Assembly: GCF_051020955.1 (NCBI RefSeq)
Contig: NW_027476464.1
Location: 124,001 to 188,000, forward strand
Length of the DNA: 64,000 nucleotides
Source: Megalopta genalis
Lineage: Eukaryota; Arthropoda; Insecta; Hymenoptera; Halictidae
Direction of reading: 5' to 3'
The notes under the pieces were generated by a model that was not told the origin of the DNA, made no database searches, and saw only the letters and a program-made list of their open reading frames with translations. How positions within the stretch are numbered: the first letter of the stretch is position 1; each line of letters starts with the position of its first letter. The translations under genes were made by a program, and so were the position numbers. This document shows, in pieces, positions 1-12,014 of this stretch.

Positions 1-3000
1 TCTACATCGCATTGATTTGAAGCTAAATCATGTGTTTCACACGCATTTGAAGATAAACCATTTGATTCGCATTGATTTGAACCTGAGCCTTCTACTTCGC
101 ACTGATTTGCAGCTAAAATAATGTGTTTCGCATGGATTTGAAGCTAAACCTTCTACATCCTATGGATATGAAGCTAAATCATGTGTTTCGCTTGGATTTG
201 AAGCTAAACCTTCTACATCGCATTGATTTGAAGCTAAATCGTGTGTTTCGCATGTATTTGAAGCTAAGCCTTCTACTTCGCACTGATTTGCAGCTAAATC
301 ACGTCTCTCGCTTGGATTTGAAGCTAACTCGTTTGTTTCGCATGCAGCTGAAGCTAATCATGTATATCACAAGTATCTGTATCTAAGCCATTTGTTTCGC
401 TTGATTTGGAGCCAAGCCTTCTACTAAGAATTGACTTGAAACTAAATCATTTGTTTCGCATGGATTTGAAGCTGATCGTGTGTTTCGTCTGCATTTGAAG
501 CTATATCACCAATATCGAGAGTATTTGAAGATGAGTCATTTGTTGTGCTCAGATTTGAATCTAAACCTTCTACATCGCATTGATTTGAAGCTAAATCATG
601 TGTTTCCCTTGTATATGAAGCTAAATCATTTGTTTCACATGGATTTGAAGCTAACTCGTTTGTTTCGCCTGCATTTGAAGCTCTTTCATTTATGCTGCAA
701 GTATTTGAAGCTAAGCCTTCTAATTCGCACTCTTTTGAAACTAAATAATGTATTTCGCGTGGATTAGAAGTTAACTCGTATGTTTCGAATGCAGCTGAAG
801 CTAAATCATGTATATCACAAGTATTTGAAGCTAAACGATTTGTATCGCATGGATTTGAATATAAGCCTTCTACTTCGCATTGATTTGCAGCTTAATCATG
901 TGTTCTGCATGTATTTAAAGCTAACCCGTTTGTTTCCCATGCATTTGTAGCTATATCAATTATATAACATGTATCTGATGCTAAATCATTTGTTTCGCAT
1001 GGATTTGAAGCTAAACCTTCCACGTCGCTTTGATTTGAAGCTAAATCTAGTGTTTATCATGGATTTGAAGCTAACTCGTTTGTTTCCCCTGCATTTGAAG
1101 CTATATCGCTTATACCGCAAGTGTCTGAAGCTAAATCAATTATTTCTCATGTATTTGAAGCTAAGCCTGCTAATTCGCATTGCTTTGAAGCTAAATCATG
1201 TGTTTCGCTTGGATTTGAAGCTAAGCCTTATACTTCGCATTTATCAGAAGCTAAATCATGTGTTTCACATAGATTGAAAGCTAAATCATGTGTTTTGCAT
1301 GGATTTGAAGCTAACTCGTTTGCTTCGCCTGCATTTGAATCTATTTCATTTATACCGCAAGTATTTGAAGCTAAATCATTCGTTTGGCATGGATTTGAAG
1401 CTAATCCTTCTACTTCGCTTTGATTTGAAGACGAATCATGTGTTTCGCATGGATTTGAAGCTAACTCTTTTGTTTCGCCTGCATTTGAAGCTATATCACT
1501 TATATTGCAAGTAATTGAAGCTAAATCATTTGTTTCGCATGGATTTGAAGCTAGACCTTCTACATCGCATAGATTTGTAGCTGAATCATGTGTTTCGCAT
1601 GGATTTGGAGCTAAATCATGTGATTCGCATGGATTTGTAGCTAACTCGTTCGTTTCGCCTGCATATGAAGCTATATCACTTTTATCGCAAGTATTTGAAG
1701 CTAAATCATTTATAACGCGCAGATTTGAAGCTAAACCTCCTACAGATCATTGATTTGAATCTAAATCAAGTGTTTCGCGTGGACTTGAAGCTAATTCGTT
1801 GATTTCGCATGCAGTTGAAGCCAAATTATGTATATCGTAAGTATCTGAAACTAATCCCTTTGTTCCGCATGGATTTGAAGCTAAGCCTTCTACTTCGCAT
1901 TGATTAGAAGCTAAATCATTTGTTTCGCACAGATTTGAAGCTAAACCTTCTACATCGCATTGATTTGAGGATAAATCATGTATTTCGCTTGGATTTGAAG
2001 CTAAATCATGTGTTTCGCATGGATTTGAAGCTAACTCGTTTGTGTCGCCTGCATTTGAAGCTATGTCATTTATATCGCAAGTATTTGATGCCAAAATCAT
2101 TTGTTTCGCACGCATTTGAAGCTAAACCTTCTACTTCGCATTGATTTGAGGCTAAATCATGTGTTTTGTATGGATTTGAAGCTAACTCGTTCGTTTCGCC
2201 TGCATCTGAAGCTATATCCCTTATATCGCAAGTATTTGAAGCTAAATCATTTGTTTCGCACAGATTTGAAGCTAAACCTTATACATAGCATTGATTTGGA
2301 GACAAATCATGTGTTTCGCTTGGATTTGAAGCTAAATCATGTGTTTCGCATGGATATGAAGCTAACTCGTTTGTGTCGCCTGCATTTGAAGCTATATCAT
2401 TTATATCGCAAGTATTTGATGCTCAATCAGTTGTGTCGCATGGATTTGAAGCTAAGCTTTCTACTTCGCATTGATTTGAAGCTAAATCATGTGTATCGCA
2501 TGGATTTTGCAGCTAACTCGTTCGATTCGTCTGCATTTGGAGCTATATCAGTTATATCGCCAGTATCTGATGCTAAATCGTTTGTTTTGCATGGATTTGA
2601 AGCTTACTCTTTTGTTTCGCCTGCATATTAAGCTATATCACTTATATCGCAAGTATTTGAAGCTAAATCATTTGTTTCGCTTGGATTTGAAGATGAGCCT
2701 TCAACTTCGCATTCATTTGAAGCTAAATCATGTGTTTCGCATGGGATTGAAGCTAACTCATTTGTCTCTCCTACATTTGAAGCTATATCACTTATATCGC
2801 AAGTATTTGAATGTAAATCATTTGTTTCACGCGGATTTGAAGCTAAACCTTCCCCATCGCATTGGTTTGAAGCTAAACCATTTGTTTCGCATGGATTTGA
2901 AGCTAAGCCTTCTACTTCGCATTGATTGGATCCTAAATCACGTGTTTTGAATGGATTTGAAGCTAAATCTGCTACTTCGCATTGATTTGAAGCTAAATTA

Positions 3001-4000
3001 TGTGTTTCGCATGGATTTGAAGGTAACTCGTTTGTTTCGCATGCAGTTGTAGCTAAATCATGTCTTTCACAAGTATTTGAAGATAAACCATTTGAATCAC
3101 ATTGATTTGAACCTGAGCCTTCTACTTCGCACTGATTTGCAGCTAAATAATGTGTTTCGCATGGATTTGAAGCTAAACCTTCTACATCCCATAGATTTGA
3201 AGCTAAATCATGTGTTTGGTATGGATTTGAAGCTAAGTCGTTCGTTTCGCCTGTATTTGAAGCTAGATCACTTATATCGCAAGTATTTGAAGCTGAATCA
3301 TGTGTTTCGCTTGGATTTGAATCTAAACCTTCTACATCGCATTGATTTGAAGCTAAATCATGTGTTTCGCGTGGATTTGAAGATAACTCGTTTGTTTCGC
3401 ATGCAGTTGAAGCTAAATCATGTCTTTCACAAGTATCTATAGATGAACCATTTGAATCGCATGGCTTTGAACCTGAGCCTTCTACTTCGTATTGATTTGA
3501 AGCTAAATCATGTGTTTCGCATGGATTTGAAGCTAACTCGTTTGTTTCGCATGGGTTTTGATGCTAAGCCTCCTAGAACGCACTGATTTGAAGCTGAATC
3601 ATGTCTTTCGCATGGATTTGAAGCTAACTCGTTTTTTCCGCCTGCATTTGATGCTATATCATGTATATCACAAGTATTTGAAGCTAAATCATTTGATTCG
3701 CATGGATTTGAAGCTAAACCTTCTACATCGCATTGTTTTGAAGCTAAATCATGTGTTCCGCATGGATTTGAAGCTAACTCGTTTGTTTCGCATGCAGTTG
3801 TAGCTAAATAATGTATATCACAAGTATTTGAGGCTAATCCATTAGTTTCGCATGGATTTGAAGCTAAACCTTCTACATCGCATTGATTTGAAGCTAAATT
3901 ATGTGTTTCGCATGGATTTGAATCTAACTCGTTTGTGTCGCATGCAGTTGTAGCTTCATAATGTATATCACAAGTATTTGTAGCTAAACCATTTTTTTTC
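1..4000. repeat. Heterogeneous monomer zone at the left end
   Basis: The monomers here carry many private substitutions, such as diverged cores at 945-970 and 1041-1060, and I saw no near-identical kilobase-scale copies within this zone. The D-F/E-A-B-C order is still recognisable. The 1747-2160 part resembles modules at 21.6-21.9 kb and 47.3-47.7 kb. One-base-long monomers occur near 2083-2113 (TTTGATGCCAAAATC) and near 2505. The pattern fits an older or less often homogenised part of the array; this age reading is an inference. Confidence 0.6.
1364..1513. repeat. Example of the 150-bp pentamer (order D-F-A-B-C)
   Basis: Five consecutive 30-bp monomers of distinct types sit here: D at 1364-1393, F at 1394-1423, A at 1424-1453, B at 1454-1483 and C at 1484-1513, with a new D starting at 1514. 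The same order recurs throughout the window, often with E in place of F, and gives a 150-bp second-level period (50 codons). An alternative branch replaces B-C by H-G (monomers ending CGCATGCA, then TATATCACAAGTA). The array is therefore a layered higher-order repeat and not random monomers. Confidence 0.85.
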
Positions 4001-4014
4001 GCATGGATTTGAAG

Positions 4015-4570
4015 CTGAGCCTTCTACGTGGCATTGAATTGAAGCTAAATCGTGTGTTTTGCATGGATTTGAAGCTATCTTGTTTGTTTCTCCTGTATTT
4101 GACGCTGTATCATTTATATCGCAAGTATTTGAAGCTAAACCATTTGTTTCGCATGGATTTGAAGCTAAGCCTTCTACTTCGCACTGATTTGAAGTGAAAT
4201 CATGTGTTTCGCGTGGATTTGGAGCTAACTCGTTTGCTTCGAATGCAGTTGAAGCTAAATCATGTATATCACAAGTACTTGAAGCTAAACCATTTGTATC
4301 GCATGGATTTGAAGCTCTGCCTTCTACTTCGCATTGATTTGACGCTAAATATTGTGTTTCGCATGGATTTGAAGTTAAACCTGCTACTTCGCATTGATTT
4401 GTAGCTAAATTATGTGTTTCTCATGGATTTGAAGCTAACTCGTTCGTTGCGCATGCAGTTAAATCTAAATAGCGTATATCGCAAGTATTTGTAGATAAAC
4501 CATTTGTTTCGCATAGATTTGAAGCTAAGCCTTCTACTTCGCATTGATTTGAAGCTAAATCGTGTGTTTC
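4015..4570. repeat. Segment with a second copy at about 7496-8110
   Basis: This ~0.55-kb segment contains odd monomers (a core reading GGCATTGAATTGAAGC near 4030 and TTAAATCTAAATAGCGTAT near 4460). They recur in the same order near 7510 and 8003. The offset between copies grows from 3481 to about 3542 bp because the later copy has two extra monomers (a GGATCC-containing unit and its neighbour near 7665-7725) plus one base. The pair shows duplication of a block followed by whole-monomer indels. Confidence 0.7.
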
Positions 4571-5270
4571 GCATGGATTTGATGCAAACTTGTTTGTTTC
4601 GCATGCAGCTGTAGCTAAATAATGTATATCACAAGTATTTGTAACTAAACCATTTGTTTCGCATGGATTTGAAGGTAAACCTTCTACATCGCATTGATAT
4701 GCAGCTGTATCTTGTGTTTCGCATGGATTTGAAGCTAACTCGTTCGTTTCGCTTGGATTTGAAGCTAAACCTTCTACATGGCATTGATTTGAAGCTAAAT
4801 CGTGTGTTTCGCATGGATTTGATGCAAACTTGTTTGTTTCGCATTCAGTTGTAGCTAAATAATGTATATCACAAGTATTTGTAGCTAAACCATTTGTTTC
4901 GCATGGATTTGAAGCTAAGCCTTCTACTTCGCATTGATTTGAAGCTAAATCATTTGTTTCGCGTGGAATTGAAGTTACCTCGTTTGTTTCTCCTGCTTTT
5001 GAAGCTATATCACTTATATCGCAAGGATTTGAAGCTAAATCATATGTGTCGCATGGATTTGAAGCTGAACCTTCTACATCGCATTGATTTGAAGCTAAAT
5101 CTTGTAAATCGCATGGATTTGAAGCTAAACCTTCTAGATCGCATTGATTTGAAGCTAAATCATGTGTTTCGCATTGATTTGAAGCTAACTCGTTTGTTTC
5201 GCATGCAGTTGTAGCTAAATAATGTATATCACAAGTATTTGTAGCTAAACCATTTGTTTCGCATGGATTT

Positions 5271-5990
5271 GAAGCTAAACCTTCTACATCGCATTGATTT
5301 GAAGCTAAATCATGTGTATCCCATGTATTTGAAGCTAACTCGTTTGTTTCGCATGCAGTGGTAGCTAAATAATGTATATCACAAGTATTTGTAGCTAAAC
5401 CATTTGTTTCGCATGGATTTGATGCTAAGCCCTCTACTTCGCATTGATTTGAAGCTAAATCATTTGTTTCGCATGGAATTGAAGCTACCTCGTTTGTTCC
5501 TCCAGATTTTGAAGTTATATCACTTATATCGCAAGTATTTGAAGCTAAATCATGTGCGTCGCATGGATTTGAAGCTGAACTTTCTACATCGCATTGATTT
5601 GAAGCTAAATATTGTGTATCGCATGGATTTGAAGCTAAACCCTCTACATCGCATTGATTTGAAGCTAAATCATGTGTATCCCATGTATTTGAAGCTAACT
5701 CGTTTGTTTCGCATGCAGTTGTAGCTGAATAATGTATATCACAAGTATTTGTAGCTAAACCATTTGTTACGCATGGATTTGAAGCTAAGCCCTCTACTTC
5801 GCATTGATTTGAAGCTAAATCATTTGTTTCGCATGGAATTGAAGCTACCTCGTTTGTTCCTCCAGATTTTGAAGCTATATCACTTATATCGCAAGTATTT
5901 GAAGCTAAATCATGTGCGTCGCATGGATTTGAAGCTGAACTTTCTACATCGCATTGATTTGAAGCTAAATCTTGTCTGTCGCATGGATTT
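5271..5990. repeat. Tandem pair of a 360-bp HOR (12 monomers)
   Basis: Bases 5271-5630 and 5631-5990 align monomer for monomer at an offset of 360 bp, with scattered substitutions. Both carry the marker monomer GAAGCTACCTCGTTTGTTCC followed by a CCAGAT core. A less similar relative starts 510 bp earlier, near 4894. Offsets of 12 and 17 monomers are whole multiples of 30, as expected from unequal exchange in register. Confidence 0.75.
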
Positions 5991-7320
5991 GAAGGTAACT
6001 CGTTTGTTTCGCATGCAGTTGAAGCTATATCACCTTTATCCCAAGTGTTTGAAGCTCAATCATTTGTATCGAATGGATTTGATGCTAAACCTTCTACATC
6101 GCATTGATTTGAAGCTAACTCATGTGTTTCGCATGCAGTTGAAAATATACCACCTATATCCCAAGTGTTTGAAGCTCAATCATTTGTTTCGCATGGATTT
6201 GAAGCTAAACCTTCTACATCAATTTGATTTGAAGCTAAATTATGTGTTTCGCGTGGATTTGAAGGTAACTCGTTTGTTTCGCATGCAGTTGAAGCTATAT
6301 CATTTATATCGCAAGTATTTGAAGCTAAAGCATATGTTTCGCATGGATTTGAAGTTAAGGCTTCTACTTCGCATTGATTGGATCCTAAATCACGTGTTTT
6401 GCATGGATTTGAATCTAAGCCTTCTACATCGCATTGATTTGCAGCTGAATCATGTGTGTCGCATGGATTTGAATCTAACTCGTTTGTGTCGCATGCAGTT
6501 GTAGCTTCATAATGCATATCCAATTATTTTTGTAGCTAAACCATTTGTTTCGCATGGATTTGAAGCTAAGCCTTTTACTTCGCATTGATTTGAAGCTAAA
6601 TCATTTGTTTCGCATGGAATTGAAGCTACCTCGTTTGTTCCTCCAGATTTTGAAGCTATATCACTTATATCGCAAGTATTTGAAGCTAAATCATGTGCGT
6701 CGCATGGATTTGAAGCTGAACTTTCTACATCGCATTGATTTGAAGCTAAATCTTGTCTGTCGCATGGATTTGAAGGTAACTCGTTTGTTTCGCATGCAGT
6801 GAAGCTATATCACCTTTATCCCAGTGTTTGAAGCTCAATCATTTGTATCGAATGGATTTGATGCTAAACCTTCTACATCGCATTGATTTGAAGCTAACTC
6901 ATGTGTTTCGCATGCAGTTGAAAATATACCACCTATATCCCAAGTGTTTGAAGCTCAATCATTTGTTTCGCATGGATTTGAAGCTAAACCTTCTACATCA
7001 ATTTGATTTGAAGCTAAATTATGTGTTTCGCGTGGATTTGAAGGTAACTCGTTTGTTTCGCATGCAGTTGAAGCTATATCATTTATATCGCAAGTATTTG
7101 AAGCTAAAGCATATGTTTCGCATGGATTTGAAGTTAAGGCTTCTACTTCGCATTGATTGGATCCTAAATCACGTGTTTTGCATGGATTTGAATCTAAGCC
7201 TTCTACATCGCATTGATTTGCAGCTGAATCATGTGTGTCGCATGGATTTGAATCTAACTCGTTTGTGTCGCATGCAGTTGTAGCTTCATAATGCATATCC
7301 AATTATTTTTGTAGCTAAAC
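5761..7320. repeat. Tandem duplication of a ~780-bp unit (26 monomers)
   Basis: Copy 1 (about 5761-6541) and copy 2 (about 6542-7320) are near-identical. The offset is 781 bp at the start and 779 bp after position 6825. Copy 2 lacks one T near 6799 (CAGTGAAG against CAGTTGAAG near 6020) and one A near 6824 (CCCAGTG against CCCAAGTG). Both copies end with the odd string CCAATTATTTTTGTAGC (6520 and 7299), which carries one extra base. The lost bases break frames on both strands. Confidence 0.9.
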
Positions 7321-8879
7321 CATTTGTTTCGCATGGATTTGAAGCTAAGCCTTTTACTTCGCATTGATTTGAAGCTAAATCATTTGTTTCACATGGAATT
7401 GAAGCTACCTCGTTTGTTCCTCCCATCTTTTGAAGCTATATCACTTATATCGCAAGTATTTGAAGCTAATCCATTTGTTTCGCATGGATTTGAAGCTAAG
7501 CCTTCTACTTGGCATTGAAGTGCAGCTAAATCGTGTGTTTTGCATGGATTTGAAGCTATCTTGTTTGTTTCTCCTGTATTTGACGCTGTATCATTTATAT
7601 CGCAAGTATTTGAAGCTAAACCATTTGTTTCGCATGGATTTGAAGCTAAGCCTTCTACTTCGCATTGATTGGATCCTAAATCACGTGTTTTGCATGGATT
7701 TGAAGCTAAGCCTTCTACTTCGCACTGATTTGAAGTTAAATCATGTGTTTCGCGTGGATTTGGAGCTAACTCGTTTGCTTCGACTGCAGTTGAAGCTAAA
7801 TCATGTATATCACAAGTACTTGAAGCTAAACCATTTGTATCGCATGGATTTTGAAGCTCTGCTTTCTACTTCGCATTGATTTGACGCTAAATATTGTGTT
7901 TCGCATGGATTTGAAGTTAAACCTGCTACTTCGCATTGATTTGAAGCTAAATTATGTGTTTCGCATGGATTTGAAGCTAACTCGTTCGTTGCGCATGCAG
8001 TTAAATCTAAATAGCGTATATCACAAGTATTTGAAGATAAACCATTTGTTTCGCATAGATTTGAAGCTAAGCCTTCTACTTCGCATTAATAGGAAGCTAA
8101 ATCACGTGTTTTGCATGGATATTGAAGCTAAACCTTCTACATCGCATTGATTTGAAGCTAAATCATGTGTATCCCATGTATTTGAAGCTAACTCGTTTGT
8201 TTCGCATGCAGTGGTAGCTAAATAATGCATATGACAAGTATTTGTAGCTAAACCATTTGCTTCGCATGGATTTGAAGCTAAGCCCTCTACTTCGCATTGA
8301 TTTGAAGCAAAATCATTTGTTTCGCATGGAATTGAAGCTACCTCGTTTGTTCCTCCAGATTTTGTAGTTATATCACTTATATCGCAAGTATTTGAAGCTA
8401 AATCATGTGCGTCGCATGGATTTGAAGCTGAACTTTCTACATCGCATTGATTTGAAGCTAAATCATGTGTATCCCATGTATTTGAAGCTAACTCGTTTGT
8501 TTCGCATGCAGTTGTAGCTAAATAATGTATATCACAAGTATTTGTAGCTAAACCATTTGTTACGCATGGATTTGAAGCTAAGCCCTCTACTTCGCATTGA
8601 TTGAAGCTAAATCATTTGTTTCGCATGGAATTGAAGCTACCTCGTTTGTTCCTCCAGATTTTGAAGCTATATCACTTATATCGCAAGTATTTGAAGCTAA
8701 ATCAGGTGCGTCGCATGGATTTGAAGCTGAACTTTCTACATCGCATTGATTTGAAGCTAAATCTTGTCTGTCGCATGGATTTGAAGCTAAACCCTCTACA
8801 TCGCATTGATTTGCAACTAAATCATGTGTTTCGCATGGATCTGAAGCTAACTCGTTTGTTTCGCCTGCATTTGAAGCTA

Positions 8880-9250
8880 TATCACATATATTCGCAAGTA
8901 TTTTATGCTAAATCATTCGTTTCGCATGGATTTGAAGCTAAATCATTTGTTTCGCATGGATTTGAAGCTAAACCTTCTACATCAAATTGATTTGAAGCTA
9001 AATCATGTGTTTCGCGTGGATTTGAAGGTAACTCGTTTGTTTCGCCTGCAGTGAATCTATATGACATATATCACAAGTTTTTGAAGCATAACCATTTGTT
9101 CCGCATGGATTTGAAGCTACGTCTTCTACTTCGCATTGATTTGAAGTTAAACCATCTGTTTCGCTTGGATTTGAAGCTAACACGTTTGTTTCGCCTGCAT
9201 TTGAAGCTATATCACTTATATTCGCAAGTATTTGTTGCTAAATCATTCGT
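8880..9250. repeat. Monomers with an extra T in the TATATTCGCAAG core
   Basis: Two C-type monomers here read ATATTCGCAAG instead of ATATCGCAAG, making 31-bp units (near 8890 and 9220). The same 31-bp variant recurs near 15865, 18625, 20638, 22140, 25922, 26942, 28416, 31118 and 37231. It is a shared derived marker spread by block amplification, and it explains why some HOR lengths are not multiples of 30. Confidence 0.7.
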
Positions 9251-10680
9251 TTCGCTTGGGTTTGAAGCTAACCCTTTTACTTCGCATTGATTTGAAGTTA
9301 AATCATGTGTTTCCCTTGGATTTGAAGCTGAATCGTTTTTTTCGCATACAGTTGAATCTATATCATTTGTATCGCAAGTATCTGAAGCTAAATCATTTGT
9401 TTCTCATGGATTTGAAGCTAAACCTTCTACATCCCATGTTTTTGAAGCTTAATCATGTGTTTTGCATGGATTAGAAGCTAACTTGATTGTATCCTCTGCA
9501 GTTGAAGTTACTTCATTTATATCGCAAGTATTTGAAGCTAAACCTTCTACATCGCATTGATTTGAAGCTAAATCATGTGTTTCGCATGGATTTGAAGCTC
9601 ACATCGTTTGTTCCTCCAGCTTTTGATGCTATATTACTTATATCGCAAGTATTTGAAGCTAAATCATATGGGTCGCATGCATTTGAAGCTGAAACTTCTA
9701 CATCGCATTGATTTGAAGCTAAATCTTGTGTATCGCATGGATTTGAAGCTAAACCTTCTTTCATCGCATTGAGTTGCAACTAAATCATGTGTTTAGCATG
9801 GATTTGAAGTTAACTCGTCTGTTTTGCATGCAGTTGAAGCTACACCACCCATATCCCAAGGTGTTTGAAGCTAAATCATGTGTTTCGCATGGATTTGAAG
9901 CTGAACCTTCTACATCGCATTGATTTGAATCTAAATCGTGTAAATCGCCATGGATTTGAAGCTAAACCTTCTACATCGGATTGATTTGAAGCCAATTCAT
10001 GTGTTTCGCATGGATTTGAAGCTAAACCTTCTAGATCGCATGGATTTGAAGCTAAACCTTCTACATCGCATTGATTTGCAGCTAAATCATGTGTTTCGCA
10101 TGGATTTGGAGCTAACTCGTTTGTTTCGCATGCAGTTGTAGCTAAATAATGTATATCACAAGCATTTGTATCTTATCCATTTGTTTCGCATGGATTTAAA
10201 GCTAACCCTTTACTTCGCATTGATTTGAAGTTAAATCATGTGTTTCCCTTGGATTTGAAAGCTGAATCGTTTTTTTCGCATACAGTTGAATCTATATCAT
10301 TTATATCGCAAGTATCTGAAGCTAAATCATTTGTTTCTCATGGATTTGAAGCAAAACCTTCTACATCTCATGGATTTGAAGCTAAATCATGTGTTTGGCA
10401 TGGATTTGAAGCTAAGCCCTCTACTTCGAATTGATTTGAAGCTAAATCATTTGTTTCGCATGGAATTGAAGCTACCTCGTTTGTTCCTCCAGATTTTGAA
10501 GTTATATCACTTATATCGCAAGTATTTGAAGCTAAATCATGTGCGTCGCATGGATTTGAAGCTGAACTTTCTACATCGCATTGATTTGAAGCTAAATCTT
10601 GTGTATCGCATGGATTTGAAGCTAAACCCTCTACATCGCATTGATTTGAAGCTGAGTCATGTGTATCCCATGTATTTGAA

Positions 10681-11380
10681 GCTAACTCGTTTGTTTCGCA
10701 TGCAGTTGAAGCTTTATCACCTTTATCCCAAGTGTTTGAAGCTCAATCATTTGTTTCGGATGGATTTGAAGCTAAACCTTCTACATCAATTTGTTTGGAA
10801 GCTAAATCATGTGTTTCGCGTGGATTTGTAGGTTACTCGGTTGTTTCGCATGCAGCTGAAGCTATATCACCTTTATCCCAAGTGTTTGAAACTCAATCAT
10901 TTGTATCGCATAGATTTGATGCTAAACCCTCTACATCGCATTGATTTGAAGCTAAATCATGTGTTTCCCATGTATTTGAAGCTAACTCGTTTGTTTCGCA
11001 AGCAGTTGTAGCTAAATAGTGTATATCACAAGTATTTGTAACTAAACCATTTGTTTCGCATGGATTTGAAGCTAAGCCCTCTACTTCGCATTGATTTGAA
11101 GCTAAACCTTCTACATCGCATTGATTTGAAGCTAACTCGTTTGTTTCGCATGCAGTTGAAGCTAAATCATGTCTTTCACAAGTATTTGAAGATGAACCAT
11201 TTGAATCGCATGGATTTGAACCTGAGCCTTCTACTTCGCACTGATTTGCAGCTACATAATGTGTTTCGCATGGATTTGAAGCTAAATCATCTACATCCCA
11301 TGGATTTGTTGCTAACTCGTTCGTTTCGCCTGCATTTGAAGCTGTATCACTTATATCGCAAGTATTTGAAGCTAAATCAT
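10681..11380. repeat. 0.7-kb block repeated at 12483-13182
   Basis: The block aligns to 12483-13182 at an offset of 1802 bp (60 monomers plus 2 bases). It shares rare monomers such as the core CGGATGGATTTGAAGC near 10757 and 12559, and GATTTGTAGGTTACTCGG near 10823 and 12625. The copies part company at about 11380/13182. The last ~430 bp also match 14043-14472, so this zone contains interleaved partial copies and not a simple tandem pair. Confidence 0.8.
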
Positions 11381-12014
11381 GTGTTTCGATTGGATTTGAA
11401 GCTAAACCTTCTACATCGCATTGATTTGAAGCTAAATCATGTGTTTCGCATGGATTTGAAGCTAACTCGTTTGTTTCGCATGCAGTTGTAGCTAAATAAT
11501 GTATATCACAAGTATTTGTAGCTAAACCATTTGTTTCGCATGGATTTGAAGCTAAGACTTCTCCTTCGCATTGATTGGAATCTAAATCTTGTGTTCTACA
11601 TGGATTTGAAGTTAACTCGTTTGATTCGCCTGCATTTGACGCTATTTCATTTATACCGCAATTATTTGACGGCAAATAATGTGTTTCGCATGGGTTTGAA
11701 GATAAGCCTTCTACTTCGCTTTGATTTGAAGCAAAATCATGTGTCTCGCACGGATTTGAAGCTGACTCATTTGTTTCGCCTGCATTTGAAGCTATATCAC
11801 TTATACCGCAAGTATATGAAGGTAAATCATTTGTTTCGCATGGATGTGAAGCTAAACCTTCTACATCGCATTGATTGGAAGCTAAATCATGTTTTTCGCA
11901 TGAATTTGAAGCTACCTTGTTTGTTTCGCCTGCTGTTGGAGCTAAATCATGTATATCCGAAGTATTTGAAGCTAAACCATTTGATTCGCATGGATTTGAA
12001 GCTAAGCCTTCCAC
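10893..12014 (-). other. Minus-strand open decapeptide frame, 373 codons, probably not a gene
   Basis: The frame reads as about 37 consecutive decapeptides of the pattern L-A-S-N-x-C-E/D-x-x-D/E/G, for example ASNPCETHDL, ASNQCDVEGL, ASNAGETNEL and ASNTCDISDT. The product would be acidic, with a Cys about every ten residues; there is no signal peptide, membrane segment or known domain. It ends where a CTAAATC has become CTCAATC, giving TGA on this strand. Upstream the same phase stays open to 12353 except for one TGA at about 12027, made by the monomer start ATATCAAGC. I recognise no protein family. Openness follows from a period divisible by three, so this may be fortuitous. No ribosome-binding site, promoter or splice signal was identified. 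Confidence 0.15.
10921..11750. repeat. 0.83-kb block repeated at 14013-14842
   Basis: The block aligns to 14013-14842 at an offset of 3092 bp, including shared rare strings GACTTCTCCTTCGCATTG (near 11559 and 14649) and TTATTTGACGGCAAATAATG (near 11662 and 14754). The flanking 10351-10670 matches 13743-14062 at a different offset (3392 bp), so the ends have been cut and rejoined by whole monomers. Confidence 0.8.

Noticed and set aside
1121..1423. Second plus-frame ORFs (FEAKSFVSHG units)
   Set aside because: TGA occurs in this phase in every E/F-type monomer (CATTGATTTGAA), so these are short accidental runs between stops.
10893..12014. Annotating the minus-strand decapeptide frames as intact genes
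   Set aside because: No start context, promoter, splice or terminator signal; each frame ends at a random substitution or a 29/31-bp monomer; adjacent DNA of the same type is shifted. Listed only as open frames.
10893..12014. Pentapeptide-repeat protein (A-N/D-L-x-x type) on the minus strand
   Set aside because: The period is ten, the central Leu/Phe occurs once per ten residues, and the A(D/N)LXX motif does not fit ASNPC ETHDL.
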